DNA of 64,000 nt from Novosphingobium huizhouense (GCF_020179475.1 NZ_JAILXZ010000002.1:620001-684000); one strand, 5' to 3'; positions 45,063 to 55,115 are shown, counted from the first letter of the stretch. Numbers and translations are program-made. The notes: generated by a model not told the origin, from the letters alone.

Positions 45063-47120
45063 TCAGCCGCCGCGCAGCAGTTGCACGCCCCAGTCGCGCT
45101 CGAACAGGTAGAGCAGCACCCGCGCCGCCTCTCCGCGCGGCGAGGTGAGACCACCGTCGCGCTCCATCAGCAGGCGCGCATCGTCGTGCGCGAGCGGCAG
45201 CAGGCGGGCGATCTGCTCGAAATCGGCGACGCGGAACGGGGTATCGCCCGACTGGCGCGTGCCGAGCAGTTCGCCGCCGCCGCGCAGGCGCAGGTCCTCC
45301 TCGGCCAGGCGGAAGCCGTCCTGCGTCTCGCGCATCAAGGCCAGCCGCTCGCGCCCGACTTCGGATAGCGCTTCGCCGCGCAGCAGCAGGCAGGTGGACT
45401 TCTGGCTGCCGCGCCCGACGCGGCCGCGCAGCTGGTGGAGCTGGGCGAGCCCGAAGCGTTCGGCCTGCTCGATCACCATCAGCGTCGCGTTGGGAACATC
45501 GACGCCGACTTCGATGACCGTGGTCGCCACCAGCAGCTTCGCCTCGCCGCCGGCGAAGCGCTCCATCGCCGCGTCCTTCTGCTCGGGCCGGAGCTGGCCG
45601 TGGACGAGCTCGACGGTATCGCCGAAGCGTTCGCGCAGCATCGCATGGCGCGCCTCGGCCGCGGCGAGGTCCTCGCTCTCCTGCTCGCGGACCATCGGGC
45701 AGACCCAGTAGGCCTGCGCGCCACCGGCGATGTGGCGGCCGATCCCGTCGATCACGTCGGCGAGCCGTTCCTGCGAGACGACGCGGGTGTCGATCGCCTG
45801 GCGGCCCGGCGGCATCTCGTCCAGTCGCGAGACGTCCATCTCGCCATACTGGGCGAGCGTCAGCGTGCGCGGGATCGGGGTGGCGGTCATGGCGAGGCAG
45901 TGCGGCGTGCGGCGCGCCTTCTGCGTCAGCATCAGCCGCTGGCCAACGCCGAAGCGGTGCTGCTCGTCGATCACCACGAGTCCGAGGTTGCGGTAGGCGA
46001 CCGCGTCCTGGAAGATTGCGTGGGTGCCGACGCAGATCTGGATCGAGCCGTCGAGCAGCCCCATCAGGATCGATTCGCGCGCACGGCCCTTGTCGCGCCC
46101 GGTGAGCAGTTGCACGGTGACGCCGGTGCCCGCCGCCATCCGCGCCAGCGTCTCGGCATGCTGGCGGGCGAGGATTTCGGTCGGCGCGAGCAGCGCGGCC
46201 TGGGCGCCCGCCTCGACCGCGATCAACATCGCGTGGAGCGCGACCGCGGTCTTGCCCGAGCCGACGTCGCCCTGCAGCAGGCGGAGCATCGGCGCGCCTT
46301 GGGCAAGGTCGCCCTCGATCTCGGCGATGGCGCGCGCCTGCGCTCCGGTCAGCGCGAAGGGCAGGTTCAGCTTCGCGCGCAAGCGGCCGTCGCCCACGAG
46401 CGGGGTGCCGCTGCGCTGGCGGTTGGACGCGCGCACCAGCATCAGCGCAAGGGCATTGGCGAGCAGTTCGTCGTAGGCGAGCCGGTCGCGCGCCGAAGGA
46501 TGCAGGGCGCGGTGGCACTCGGTGAGCGCGTCCTTCCAGGCGGGCCAGCCCTGTTTGGCGAGGAGGCCCGGCTCGATCCATTCGGGAAGCTCGGGCAGGA
46601 GGCCGAGCGCCTGGTGGGCGAGCGCCTGGATGCGGCTCTGCGTCAGGCCTTCGGACAGCGGATAGACCGGTTCGTTGAGCTGGCCCATCAGCCCCGCCCC
46701 GTCCTCGGCGACATGGTCGGGGTGGACGATCTGGAGAAACTGGCCGAACTGGTCGAGCCGTCCCGCCACCCAGCGCTTCTCGCCGACGGGGAGCTGCTTC
46801 TTGGCCGAGTAGGAAGCGCGGCCGAAATAGACCAGCGCCACCACGTTGCCGAGCGCGTCGTCGGCGAGGATGCGATAGGGGCCGCGCCCCGAAGCGCCGC
46901 GATGTTCGCGCACCGTCAGCGCGACGACGATCTGCTCGCCGACGCTCGCCTCGTCGAGATTGGCGACGGCGCGGCGGGCGACGAAGCGATCGGGCAGGTG
47001 ATAGGCGAGATCGCGCACGCGGGTGAGGCCCAGCTTGTCGAGCGGGCGCGCGAGCCCCGGCCCGACGCCCTTGAGGCTGCCGGTCTCGGCGAAGAGCGGG
47101 TTGAGCAGGTCCGGGCGCAT
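45063..47120 (-). CDS. recG: ATP-dependent DNA helicase RecG
   Basis: A 685-residue fork-reversal helicase. The N-terminal wedge/OB region contains LKGVGPGLARPLDKLGLTRVRDLAYHLPDRF. Walker A is LLQGDVGSGKTAVALHAML, motif II is DEQHRFGV and motif VI lies in HQLRGRVGRGSQ. ATG 47120 (MRPDLLNPLFAETG) is chosen over 47156 by family alignment. It is divergent from sdhE and mfd, an arrangement conserved in alphaproteobacteria. Confidence 0.96.
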   Translation of the reverse strand: MRPDLLNPLFAETGSLKGVGPGLARPLDKLGLTRVRDLAYHLPDRFVARRAVANLDEASVGEQIVVALTVREHRGASGRGPYRILADDALGNVVALVYFGRASYSAKKQLPVGEKRWVAGRLDQFGQFLQIVHPDHVAEDGAGLMGQLNEPVYPLSEGLTQSRIQALAHQALGLLPELPEWIEPGLLAKQGWPAWKDALTECHRALHPSARDRLAYDELLANALALMLVRASNRQRSGTPLVGDGRLRAKLNLPFALTGAQARAIAEIEGDLAQGAPMLRLLQGDVGSGKTAVALHAMLIAVEAGAQAALLAPTEILARQHAETLARMAAGTGVTVQLLTGRDKGRARESILMGLLDGSIQICVGTHAIFQDAVAYRNLGLVVIDEQHRFGVGQRLMLTQKARRTPHCLAMTATPIPRTLTLAQYGEMDVSRLDEMPPGRQAIDTRVVSQERLADVIDGIGRHIAGGAQAYWVCPMVREQESEDLAAAEARHAMLRERFGDTVELVHGQLRPEQKDAAMERFAGGEAKLLVATTVIEVGVDVPNATLMVIEQAERFGLAQLHQLRGRVGRGSQKSTCLLLRGEALSEVGRERLALMRETQDGFRLAEEDLRLRGGGELLGTRQSGDTPFRVADFEQIARLLPLAHDDARLLMERDGGLTSPRGEAARVLLYLFERDWGVQLLRGG

Positions 47121-47217
47121 CGGCGGGACATAGGCGGAACGCGCGAGCGCTGCCAAGGGCCGCGATTGCCCGATGGCCCCACTTGAGTCGCCGGGCGGCT
47201 TGGCCTAACCCGCCGGC

Positions 47218-47484
47218 ATGATCGACCCCGACCGTCTTCGCCGCCTGAAATTCCGCGCCTGGCACCGCGGCACGCGCGAGGCGGACTACATGATCGGCTG
47301 CTATTTCGACCGCTTCCACGACGGCTGGGACGAGGCGCAGGTCGCCTGGTTCGAGGCGCTGATCGACGAGGAAGACGTCGACATCATGGGCTGGGCGCTG
47401 GGCACAATCTCCGTTCCGGAGGCGTATCAGGGCGCGATGATGGACGCGATGCGCAAGCTCGATTACGTGGATATCCCGCGCTGA
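47218..47484 (+). CDS. sdhE: FAD assembly factor SdhE
   Basis: An 88-residue protein of the SdhE/SDH5 family, which promotes covalent flavinylation of succinate dehydrogenase. The signature RAWHRGTREADYMIGCYFDRF includes the essential RGxxE motif, and VAWFEALIDEEDVDIMGWALG forms the rest of the five-helix fold. It lies between divergent recG and mfd, 38 nt ahead of mfd, so it is probably co-transcribed with mfd. The sdh operon is not in this window. Confidence 0.93.
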   Translation: MIDPDRLRRLKFRAWHRGTREADYMIGCYFDRFHDGWDEAQVAWFEALIDEEDVDIMGWALGTISVPEAYQGAMMDAMRKLDYVDIPR

Positions 47485-47522
47485 AGCGGGAGCCATCGCA
47501 CAGCGCGAGCATTTCCTGACCA

Positions 47523-50500
47523 ATGTCCGACATCGCCAAGGTCCTTTCGGCCAAGACTCCGCTAATACTGTCCTCGATCGCCCGCGGCGCGCAGCCGCTG
47601 GTGCTGGCCGACCTTGCGCGCGCGGCAAAGGGCCGCGCGGTGTTCGTCGCGCCCGACGACGGGGCCGCCCGCGCGATCGTCGAGAGCGCCGCCTTCTTCG
47701 CGCCCGAGCTCGAGGTGATCGACTTCCCGGCGTGGGACTGCCTGCCCTTCGACCGCGCCAGCCCTGCCCTGTCGATCAGCGCGCGCCGGCTCGCGGCCTT
47801 GCAGAAGCTGCAGCACAAGCGGGACAGGCCGCAGTTGCTGGTCACCACGATCAACGCGCTGCTGCAGCGCGTGCTGACGCCGTTCCGCATCCGCGAATCG
47901 ACGCGCCTGTTGACGCCGGGCGTGGAGATCGGGCGCGAGAGCCTGATCGCGCTGCTCCAGCGCCAGGGCTACACCCGCACCGACACCGTGGTCGACGCGG
48001 GCGAATATGCCGTGCGCGGGTCGATCTTCGACATCTACCCGACCGGGCTCGACCATGGCCTCAGGCTCGACTTCTTCGGCGACGAGCTGGAAACGCTGCG
48101 GCTGTTCGATCCGGCCACGCAGCGCTCGGTGCAGCCGGTCGAGACGCACCTGCTGATCCCCGCGAGCGAGGCGCTGCTCGACGAGGACAGCATCAAGCGC
48201 TTCCGCAGCCGCTATCGCGAGATGTTCGGCGCCAATGCGACCGGCGACCCGCTCTACCAGGCGGTGAGCGACGGGCGTCGCCTCGCCGGCATGGAGCACT
48301 GGCTGCCGCTGTTCGAGGACCGGCTGGTCACGCTGTTCGACCACTTGTCCGCCGACGACGACCTGGTGGTGATCGACGCCGGCGCGCTCAAGGCGGCGGA
48401 CTCGCGGCTGTCGGACATCGCCGACTACCATCAGGCGCGGATCGAGAGCGTGAGCCGCGGCGGCGCGAGCTATCGCCCGTTGCGCGAGAATGCGCTCTAC
48501 CTCGCCCGCGACGAGTTCGAGCGCGCGCTCGCCGGCTGGCCGGTGCACCGCGCGACCATCTTCGCCGAGCCGGAGTCGAAGACCACGGTCGACTTCGGCT
48601 TTACCAGCAGCCGCGACTTCACCCCCGAGCGCGCGCAGGGCGCGAACGTCTACGAAGCGGCGGTCAAGCATCTCGCGGCGCTCGGCACGCGGGGTTTGAA
48701 GCCGATCGTCGCGGCCTACACCAACGGTTCGCGCGCGCGGCTCGCCGCGATCCTCGGCGATGCCGGAAAAGGACCGCTGGCGCTGGCGGACAGCTGGCAG
48801 GAAGCGCTCGGCCTTGCCGCCAAGGGCAAGCCGGTCGCAGTGGTGCTGCCGCTCGAGCAGGGCTTCGCCAACGCCGAGCTGGAGCTGCTGACCGAGCAGG
48901 ACATCCTTGGTGACCGGCTGGTCCGCCGCAAGAAGAAGCGCAAGGACGCCGACGCCTTCCTTGCCGAGCTGTCGGCGCTCAATCCGGGCGACCTCGTCGT
49001 CCACATGGAGCACGGGATCGGGCGCTACCTCGGCCTCGAAGCCGTGGGCGTGGGCGACAGCCCGCACGATTGCGTCCAGCTCGAATATGCGGGCGGCGAC
49101 AAGCTCTACATCCCGGTCGAGAACCTCGACGTGCTGTCGCGCTATGGCGCGGAGAACGAGGGCGTTGCGCTCGACAAGCTCGGTGGCGAGGCCTGGCAGC
49201 GGCGCAAGGCGCGGATGCGCGAGCGCATCCTCGAAATGGCGGGCGGGCTGATGGCCACCGCGGCGCAGCGCGCGCTGCGCCAGGCCGACGTGCTCGCCGC
49301 CGATCCGGCCAGCTTCGGTCCCTTTGTCGACCGCTTCCCCTGGGACGAGACCGAGGACCAGGAGCGTGCGATCGAGGACGTGCTGGGCGACATGGTCGAA
49401 GGCAAGCCGATGGACCGGCTGGTCTGCGGCGACGTCGGCTTCGGCAAGACCGAGGTCGCGCTGCGCGCCGCCTTCGTCGCGGCGATGGCTGGCAAGCAGG
49501 TGGCGGTGATCGCGCCGACGACGCTGCTCGCGCGCCAGCACTATGCGGGCTTCGTCGAGCGCTTCAACGGCTTCCCATTGAACATCGGCCGCCTCTCGCG
49601 CCTCGTGCCGGCCAAGGAAGCGGCGGCGACCAAGGCGGGCCTTGCCGACGGGACGATGGACATCGTCATCGGCACGCATGCGCTGCTGTCGAAGTCGGTC
49701 GAGTTCAAGCGGCTCGGCCTCGTCATCGTCGACGAGGAGCAGCGCTTCGGCGTGACGCACAAGGAGAAGCTGAAAGAGCTGAAGGCCGACGTCCACGTCC
49801 TGACGCTGACCGCGACGCCGATCCCGCGCACGCTGCAGATGGCGATGTCGGGCCTGCGCGAGCTGTCGACGATCCAGACCCCGCCGGTCGACCGTCTGGC
49901 GGTGCGCACCTACGTGATGCCGTGGGACGACGTGGTGATGCGCGAGGCGCTGATGCGCGAGCACCAGCGCGGCGGGCAGAGCTTCATCGTCGTGCCGCGC
50001 ATCGCCGACATGCCCGAGCTGGAGGAATGGCTGCGGCTGAACGTGCCCGAGGTCCGCTTCGTGACGGCGCACGGGCAGATGACTCCGACCGAGGTCGAGG
50101 ACCGCATGGGCGCGTTCTACGAGAAGAAGTACGAGGTGCTGCTCTCGACCACGATCGTCGAGAGCGGCATCGACATTCCGAGCGCGAACACGATCATCCT
50201 CCACCGCGCCGACCGGTTCGGCCTCGCCCAGCTCTACCAGCTGCGCGGGCGCGTCGGGCGCGGCAAGCTACGCGCTTACGCCTACCTGACGTTCCCCGAG
50301 GACCAGGCGCTGTCGGAGATCGCCGAGAAGCGGCTGAAGGTGCTGGGAGACCTCGATTCGCTCGGCGCGGGGTTCCAGCTCGCGACCCACGACCTCGACT
50401 TGCGCGGCGCGGGCAACCTCCTGGGCGACGAGCAATCGGGGCACATCAAGGAAGTGGGCTTCGAACTCTACCAGTCGATGCTCGAGGACGCGATCCTCGC

Positions 50501-51011
50501 GGCCAAGGCGGGCGACCTTGCGGCGATGAAGGAGCGCGACACGCTCAGCCCCCAGATCACCGTCGACGCGCCGATCCTGATCCCCGAGGACTACGTGCCG
50601 GATCTGGCCGTGCGCATGGCGCTCTATCGCCGGATGAACGATGCCGAAGGGGCGGATGCGGTGGAAGCGCTCGCCGCCGAGATGATCGACCGCTTCGGCC
50701 CCCTGCCCGGCCCGACGCAGAACCTGCTGCGGCTGATCGAGATCAAGCGCCAGGCGATCGAGGCGCGCATCGCCAAGATCGACGTCGGGGCGAAGGGGGC
50801 GCTGGTCTCGTTCCACAACGACGACTTCCCCGATCCGCTGGGTCTGATCGGCTATGTCGAGCGGCTGAACGGCGTTGCCAAGCTGCGGCCCGACAACAAG
50901 CTCGTGATCCAGCGCGCCTGGGGCAACCCGGAGAGCCGGCTGAACGGGCTGGTGCAGCTGACCAAGGGGCTCTCGGCGATCGCGCGCAAGGCGGCGAAGA
51001 AGGCGGCCTGA
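47523..51011 (+). CDS. mfd: Transcription-repair coupling factor Mfd
   Basis: A 1162-residue DNA translocase that removes stalled RNA polymerase and recruits UvrA. It has the N-terminal UvrB-homology module, then the RNA-polymerase-interaction domain (PGDLVVHMEHGIGRYLGLEAV). The motor follows, with Walker A CGDVGFGKTEVALRAAF, motif II DEEQRFGVTHKEKL, TLTATPIPRTLQMAM and motif VI QLRGRVGRGKLRAYAY. The C-terminal TRCF domain ends FPDPLGLIGYVERLNGVAKLR. Length matches the family. It follows sdhE and converges with the EAL protein gene, ending 6 nt before it. Confidence 0.97.
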   Translation: MSDIAKVLSAKTPLILSSIARGAQPLVLADLARAAKGRAVFVAPDDGAARAIVESAAFFAPELEVIDFPAWDCLPFDRASPALSISARRLAALQKLQHKRDRPQLLVTTINALLQRVLTPFRIRESTRLLTPGVEIGRESLIALLQRQGYTRTDTVVDAGEYAVRGSIFDIYPTGLDHGLRLDFFGDELETLRLFDPATQRSVQPVETHLLIPASEALLDEDSIKRFRSRYREMFGANATGDPLYQAVSDGRRLAGMEHWLPLFEDRLVTLFDHLSADDDLVVIDAGALKAADSRLSDIADYHQARIESVSRGGASYRPLRENALYLARDEFERALAGWPVHRATIFAEPESKTTVDFGFTSSRDFTPERAQGANVYEAAVKHLAALGTRGLKPIVAAYTNGSRARLAAILGDAGKGPLALADSWQEALGLAAKGKPVAVVLPLEQGFANAELELLTEQDILGDRLVRRKKKRKDADAFLAELSALNPGDLVVHMEHGIGRYLGLEAVGVGDSPHDCVQLEYAGGDKLYIPVENLDVLSRYGAENEGVALDKLGGEAWQRRKARMRERILEMAGGLMATAAQRALRQADVLAADPASFGPFVDRFPWDETEDQERAIEDVLGDMVEGKPMDRLVCGDVGFGKTEVALRAAFVAAMAGKQVAVIAPTTLLARQHYAGFVERFNGFPLNIGRLSRLVPAKEAAATKAGLADGTMDIVIGTHALLSKSVEFKRLGLVIVDEEQRFGVTHKEKLKELKADVHVLTLTATPIPRTLQMAMSGLRELSTIQTPPVDRLAVRTYVMPWDDVVMREALMREHQRGGQSFIVVPRIADMPELEEWLRLNVPEVRFVTAHGQMTPTEVEDRMGAFYEKKYEVLLSTTIVESGIDIPSANTIILHRADRFGLAQLYQLRGRVGRGKLRAYAYLTFPEDQALSEIAEKRLKVLGDLDSLGAGFQLATHDLDLRGAGNLLGDEQSGHIKEVGFELYQSMLEDAILAAKAGDLAAMKERDTLSPQITVDAPILIPEDYVPDLAVRMALYRRMNDAEGADAVEALAAEMIDRFGPLPGPTQNLLRLIEIKRQAIEARIAKIDVGAKGALVSFHNDDFPDPLGLIGYVERLNGVAKLRPDNKLVIQRAWGNPESRLNGLVQLTKGLSAIARKAAKKAA

Positions 51012-51017
51012 AGCGCT

Positions 51018-52304
51018 TCAGGCGAATTCGGCGAGCGCGGCCATGTCCTTGGCCGAAACCGGCCCGGCGCGCAGGAAGCCCTGGAAGGTGTCGCAGCCTT
51101 CCTCCTGCAGGATGGCAAGCTGGGCTTCGGTCTCAACCCCTTCGGCGACGACGCTCATGCCGAGCGCGCGCGCCATCGCTATCATCGCGGTGACGATCGC
51201 GCGATCGCGCCGGTCGCGGGCAATGTCGCGGACCAGCGAGCGATCGACCTTGAGCGCATCGAGCGGCAGCGCCTTGAGCGCGCGGAAATTGGAAAAGCCG
51301 GTGCCGAAGTCATCGAGCGCGACGCGCACGCCGTCGAGCGCGAGGTCCTCGATCGCCGCGGCGCAGTCGTCGAAATCGGAGATCAGCGTGCGTTCGGTGA
51401 TCTCGAGCGTCAGCCGCCGCGCGGAAAAGCGGGTCTCGCCGATAAGCCGCCGCATTGTCTCTGCAAAGCGGCCGAGGGCGAAGTCCTCTGGCGTGACGTT
51501 GAGCGAAAGGCGCATCGTATCGGGCCAGGCGCAGGCCGCATCGAGCGCCAGCGTCGCCACGTGCTCGGTCATCTGCGTCACGAGGTCGCCGCGCTCGGCG
51601 ATCGCGAACAGCGTCTCCGCGCCGATCCGGCCGAACTTGGGATGCTCCCAGCGCGCCAGCGCCTCGGCGCCGCACAGCGCGCCCGTGGCGACGTCGAACT
51701 GCGGCTGGAACAGGACCGCGATTTCCTCGCGGTGGAGCGCGCCGATGAGGTCGGCTTCGAGGCTCGCGGCGCTCTGCCCCCGCGCCGGGTGGCTGCCGTC
51801 GGCCCACAGGATGCGCCGTACCGGTGAGCGTTGCAGTTCGAGGCTGGCCTGGTCGAGCCGGTCGAGCAGGTCGGCGCCGGGCTCTCCCGACAGGCCGCGG
51901 ATCAGCGCGGTGCGCGGTTGCAGGCGGATGGCCTCGCCCTCGACGAGCATCGGGCGGCTGATGGCGCGGCCCAGCGCTTCGGCCAGCCAGTGCCAGCGCG
52001 CGCGCGGAAGCGGCGCGGCCGAGGCGAGGATGAAGTCGGCGCCGCCGGTGCGGGCGACGAGCGCGTCGGGTCCGAGCTCCTCCCAGGCGAAGTCCGAAAG
52101 GCGCTGAGCGACTTCGACGAGCGCGAGGTCGCCGCCGGTCTTGCCATAGGCGAGGTTGACCGTCTGCAGACGCTGCAAGCTCACCAGCATGGCTTGCACG
52201 AAACCGTCCCGCCCGGCCGCATCGAGCCAGGCGCGCGCACCCGCGGTGCTGACGAGGCCGGTCAGCACATCGCGCTCGGATTCAGCGAGAGCCCGTTTCA
52301 TCAT
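51018..52304 (-). CDS. GGDEF/EAL protein with degenerate GGDEF; probable cyclic-di-GMP phosphodiesterase
   Basis: A 428-residue cytoplasmic protein without membrane segments. The N-terminal GGDEF-like domain has RTGGADFILA in place of GGDEF, so cyclase activity is unlikely. The C-terminal EAL domain keeps its catalytic set: GAEALARWEHP, RLSLNVTPEDF, LTLEITER, ALDDFGTGFSNF, LKVDRSLV, VVAEGVETEAQ and GFLRAGP. It probably hydrolyses c-di-GMP. Starts GTG 52310 and ATG 52304 or 52301 are close; 52304 is used. It has no PAS or other sensor domain and sits between mfd (convergent) and nadK (divergent). Confidence 0.88.
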   Translation of the reverse strand: MMKRALAESERDVLTGLVSTAGARAWLDAAGRDGFVQAMLVSLQRLQTVNLAYGKTGGDLALVEVAQRLSDFAWEELGPDALVARTGGADFILASAAPLPRARWHWLAEALGRAISRPMLVEGEAIRLQPRTALIRGLSGEPGADLLDRLDQASLELQRSPVRRILWADGSHPARGQSAASLEADLIGALHREEIAVLFQPQFDVATGALCGAEALARWEHPKFGRIGAETLFAIAERGDLVTQMTEHVATLALDAACAWPDTMRLSLNVTPEDFALGRFAETMRRLIGETRFSARRLTLEITERTLISDFDDCAAAIEDLALDGVRVALDDFGTGFSNFRALKALPLDALKVDRSLVRDIARDRRDRAIVTAMIAMARALGMSVVAEGVETEAQLAILQEEGCDTFQGFLRAGPVSAKDMAALAEFA

Positions 52305-52356
52305 GTCCACGCATAGGCCAAGCGCGTCGCGAAATCACCACCTCGCTGTTTTGGCA

Positions 52357-52385
52357 TTGCACCAGTTTGGCGCGCTCCATATCAC
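52357..52385 (+). promoter_or_regulatory. Candidate promoter of nadK
   Basis: TTGCAC (52357-52362) and TATCAC (52380-52385) separated by exactly 17 nt, 50 nt upstream of the nadK start, in the gap divergent to the EAL gene. Confidence 0.5.
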
Positions 52386-52435
52386 CCGCGCGGAGAGTGC
52401 AACCGGCGCCGACTGCAGACAGGGAATACCGACAG

Positions 52436-53215
52436 ATGCCCGAAAGCCAGCGCCTTGCGTTGCTCGCCTCGCCCACCGACCGCGCGCAGGAAGCGCTCGA
52501 GGCGCTGCGCCGGACCCATGACTGGGTGCCGGTAGAGGAAGCCGACACGGTGGTGGCGCTGGGCGGCGACGGCTTCCTGCTGCAGGTGCTGCACCAGATG
52601 CTCGAACAAGGGCCCAACCTGCCGGTGTTCGGGCTCAACCTCGGCACCGTCGGTTTCCTGATGAACAAGCACAAGTCGAGCCGGACGATCGCCGAGCGCG
52701 TGGCCAAGGCGCGCGGCATCGCGGTGGCGCCGCTGAGGATGGAGGCGACCACCAACAACGGCGAGACCGCCACGTCCTGGGCGATCAACGAAGTCTCGCT
52801 GCTGCGCGAAACGCGCCAGACCGCCAAGCTCGAGGTCTCGGTCAACGGCAAGGTCCGCATCCCCGAGCTTGCCTGCGACGGCGTGCTGGTGGCGACCCCG
52901 GCGGGATCGACGGCGTACAATCTGTCGGCGAACGGGCCGATCCTGCCGCTGGGTTCGAACATGCTGGCGCTGACCCCGATCAGCCCGTTCCGCCCGCGTC
53001 GCTGGCGCGGCGCGATCCTGCCCGAGACCTACGAGATCGTGTTCCGCGCGCGCGAATCCGTGAAGCGCCCGGTGCTCGTCGTCGCCGACCAGCGCGAAGT
53101 GCGCGACGTCAGCGAGGTGCGCGTCGTCGCCGCGCCGGACAACCGCCTGACCCTGCTGTTCGACCGCGGCCAGAGCCTCGAGGAACGCATCTTCGCCGAA
53201 CAGTTCATGGTCTGA
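52436..53215 (+). CDS. nadK: NAD kinase
   Basis: A 259-residue enzyme phosphorylating NAD to NADP. Family motifs are VVALGGDGFLLQVLHQ (GGDG, phosphate donor site), GLNLGTVGFLMN (NxxGxxGF) and VLVATPAGSTAYNLSANGPIL (ATP/Mg). Length is near the short alphaproteobacterial form. ATG 52436 (MPESQRLALLASPTD) is preferred to 52367, which would begin between the predicted -35 and -10. It is followed by tRNA-Asn. Confidence 0.95.
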   Translation: MPESQRLALLASPTDRAQEALEALRRTHDWVPVEEADTVVALGGDGFLLQVLHQMLEQGPNLPVFGLNLGTVGFLMNKHKSSRTIAERVAKARGIAVAPLRMEATTNNGETATSWAINEVSLLRETRQTAKLEVSVNGKVRIPELACDGVLVATPAGSTAYNLSANGPILPLGSNMLALTPISPFRPRRWRGAILPETYEIVFRARESVKRPVLVVADQREVRDVSEVRVVAAPDNRLTLLFDRGQSLEERIFAEQFMV

Positions 53216-53236
53216 GAAAAACATCGCATCAGGCGC

Positions 53237-53264
53237 TTGCCAAACCGGAAACGCCTGTTATTAG
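53237..53264 (+). promoter_or_regulatory. Promoter of tRNA-Asn
   Basis: TTGCCA (53237-53242) and TATTAG (53259-53264) separated by 16 nt. A perfect leader hairpin GCCCCGG/CCGGGGC (53274-53291) lies between it and the tRNA at 53295, probably removed during processing. Confidence 0.6.
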
Positions 53265-53294
53265 CGCGCACCTGCCCCGGGCAACCGGGGCTGC

Positions 53295-53369
53295 TCCCTG
53301 ATAGCTCAGCGGTAGAGCTCTCGACTGTTAATCGAGCGGCCGTAGGTTCGAATCCTACTCAGGGAGCCA
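53295..53369 (+). tRNA. tRNA-Asn (anticodon GTT)
   Basis: A 75-nt tRNA. Acceptor TCCCTGA pairs with TCAGGGA, anticodon stem-loop CTCGACTGTTAATCGAG gives GTT, T-arm TAGGTTCGAATCCTA, discriminator G followed by encoded CCA. Confidence 0.97.
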
Positions 53370-53409
53370 TTTTCTCCACATCGTGACACCGTTCGCACCC
53401 GCCGGCCGC

Positions 53410-54873
53410 TCAGGCTGCGCGCGAGGGGCGGCGGTCCCAGACTTCGGCATCCTTGGGGCGCAGCGTTTCGCGCCGCTCGAAGCGGAAGGTGCCGATGATC
53501 GCGGCCATCGAGCGCGCCTCTTCCGACAGGCTGCGGGCGGCCGCGTTGGACTCCTCCACCATCGCCGCGTTGTGCTGCGAGTTGCGGTCGATCTGCTCGA
53601 GGTCGCTGTTGAGCGACTGGATGTCGGCGGCCTGGTTCTGCGAGAACGCGGAAATCTCGGCCGCCTTGGTCGCGGCGGTCTCGAGCCCGGAGATGATCGC
53701 GCCGAGCGAATGGCGCGTATCGCCGACCAGATCGACGCCGACCCGCACGTCCTCGGCCGAGTTGACGACGAGCTGCTTGATCATGCTCGCCGATTCGGTG
53801 GTCCGCTGCGCCAGCGCGCGCACTTCGGAGGCGACCACCGCGAAGCCCTTGCCCGCATCGCCCGCCCGCGCCGCCTCGACGCCGGCGTTGAGCGCGAGGA
53901 GGTTGGTCTGGAAGGCGATGGCGTCGATCACCTCGATGATCTTGGCGATTTCGGAGGACGAGGCCTGGATCTTGTCCATCGCGGTGACCGCCTGGGTCAT
54001 CACGTTGCCGCCCTGCTCGGCGTGCTTGGACAGGTCCGACAGGCTGGTGTCGACCTCCTGCGCGAGGTTTGCGGTCTGCACCACCGACTGCGTCGCGTTG
54101 CGCATTACTTGGGCGATGCGGCTGGTCGTGGCGGCCTGGACTTCGGTGCGGTCGGCAAGGTCGCTGGCGGCCGAGCTGATCTCCTCGGCGCCGACGCGGA
54201 CGTTGCTCGCCGAATCGGTCATCTTGGTCACCAGCTTGCTGATGTTGTAGCGCATCTTGTGGAAGTGCTCGGCAAGCTCGGTATAGGCGGGCGGAAGCTC
54301 GTCGAGCTGCGCCCGCAGGTCGCCCTTCGCCACCTCGCCGAGCGCGCGGCTCATTTCCCCGATGACCTTTTCGCGCGCGTGGCTTTCGGCATCGAAATAG
54401 GCGCCGAGCGCGGCCTCCATGTCGTGCAGCGCAGTCTTGACGAACGTCCCGATCATCTTGCCCACCGACTTGCCGTTGAGCGGCGTGACGACGCGGCGCG
54501 ACAGCATGCCGATGATGACCTGCTCGATGACGTAGGCGTAGGAGCTGATGTAGAAGCTGGGCTTGAGCCCGACGTCGGCGTGGATCCGCCCGATCTTTTG
54601 CGAGCGCGCCTGGCTGTTGCTGTCGAACGGCCCTGAAAACAGGTCCTGCCAGTGGCGATACTGCGCCGACGAGGCGCGATCGCGGATTTCCTGCGTCGGC
54701 AGCAAGGCCAGCGCCTCGCGATCCATCGAGATCGCGCGGTAGAGATTGTCGAGAGCACCCCTCGCGTAGCGGCCGACCATCACCTTGATCGGGCCGTAAT
54801 GCCGGTAATTGGCTTCATCGAGCGGGCAGAGGATCTGACGCGAAGAACCGTTGGCAGTCGTGGTGACGTTCAT
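53410..54873 (-). CDS. Globin-coupled methyl-accepting chemotaxis protein (HemAT-like)
   Basis: A 487-residue soluble chemoreceptor. The N-terminal 170 residues form a protoglobin domain, with the proximal heme histidine probably in [20 protein letters not shown]. The MCP signalling domain follows, with hairpin tip [45 protein letters not shown]. Such proteins sense oxygen for aerotaxis or related outputs. No transmembrane segment is present. Start ATG 54873 (MNVTTTANG) has AAAGG at a good distance; ATG 54903 would add ten residues. No che genes are near. Its signalling domain resembles that of the other MCP at 41.8 kb. Confidence 0.9.
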   Translation of the reverse strand: MNVTTTANGSSRQILCPLDEANYRHYGPIKVMVGRYARGALDNLYRAISMDREALALLPTQEIRDRASSAQYRHWQDLFSGPFDSNSQARSQKIGRIHADVGLKPSFYISSYAYVIEQVIIGMLSRRVVTPLNGKSVGKMIGTFVKTALHDMEAALGAYFDAESHAREKVIGEMSRALGEVAKGDLRAQLDELPPAYTELAEHFHKMRYNISKLVTKMTDSASNVRVGAEEISSAASDLADRTEVQAATTSRIAQVMRNATQSVVQTANLAQEVDTSLSDLSKHAEQGGNVMTQAVTAMDKIQASSSEIAKIIEVIDAIAFQTNLLALNAGVEAARAGDAGKGFAVVASEVRALAQRTTESASMIKQLVVNSAEDVRVGVDLVGDTRHSLGAIISGLETAATKAAEISAFSQNQAADIQSLNSDLEQIDRNSQHNAAMVEESNAAARSLSEEARSMAAIIGTFRFERRETLRPKDAEVWDRRPSRAA

Positions 54874-54903
54874 GGGCTCGGCCTTTTCCGAGGTTGAGCC
54901 CAT

Positions 54904-55115
54904 GGTTTCGCATGAGGATTTTAACCATTGCCCCTTGGGGCATTAGTATCAATCCACTATTGCACGACCGATTGCCGGTTCGCTTCCGACTTGCGCCCCG
55001 ATCGTCCCACAACGCGCGGCGGCCGCCCGAAAACCGCCAAGTTGCTGGAGCCGGCGTTGCTGCAATCGATGCAACAACGCCGGCGTTGTTCATTCGGCAA
55101 AGCTTTGCCGCAAGT
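54904..55115. other. Intergenic region with a long stem-loop
   Basis: This 212-nt gap holds the perfect inverted repeat GCCGGCGTTG/CAACGCCGGC (55050-55059 and 55075-55084) with additional TGCA pairing inside. It lies downstream of the exported protein gene on the minus strand, but no T-tract follows, so intrinsic termination is uncertain. Confidence 0.55.

Noticed and set aside
47562-50204. 880-codon open frame antisense to mfd
   Set aside because: Antisense shadow of mfd in GC-rich DNA; composition is His/Arg/Glu-rich with no recognisable domain.
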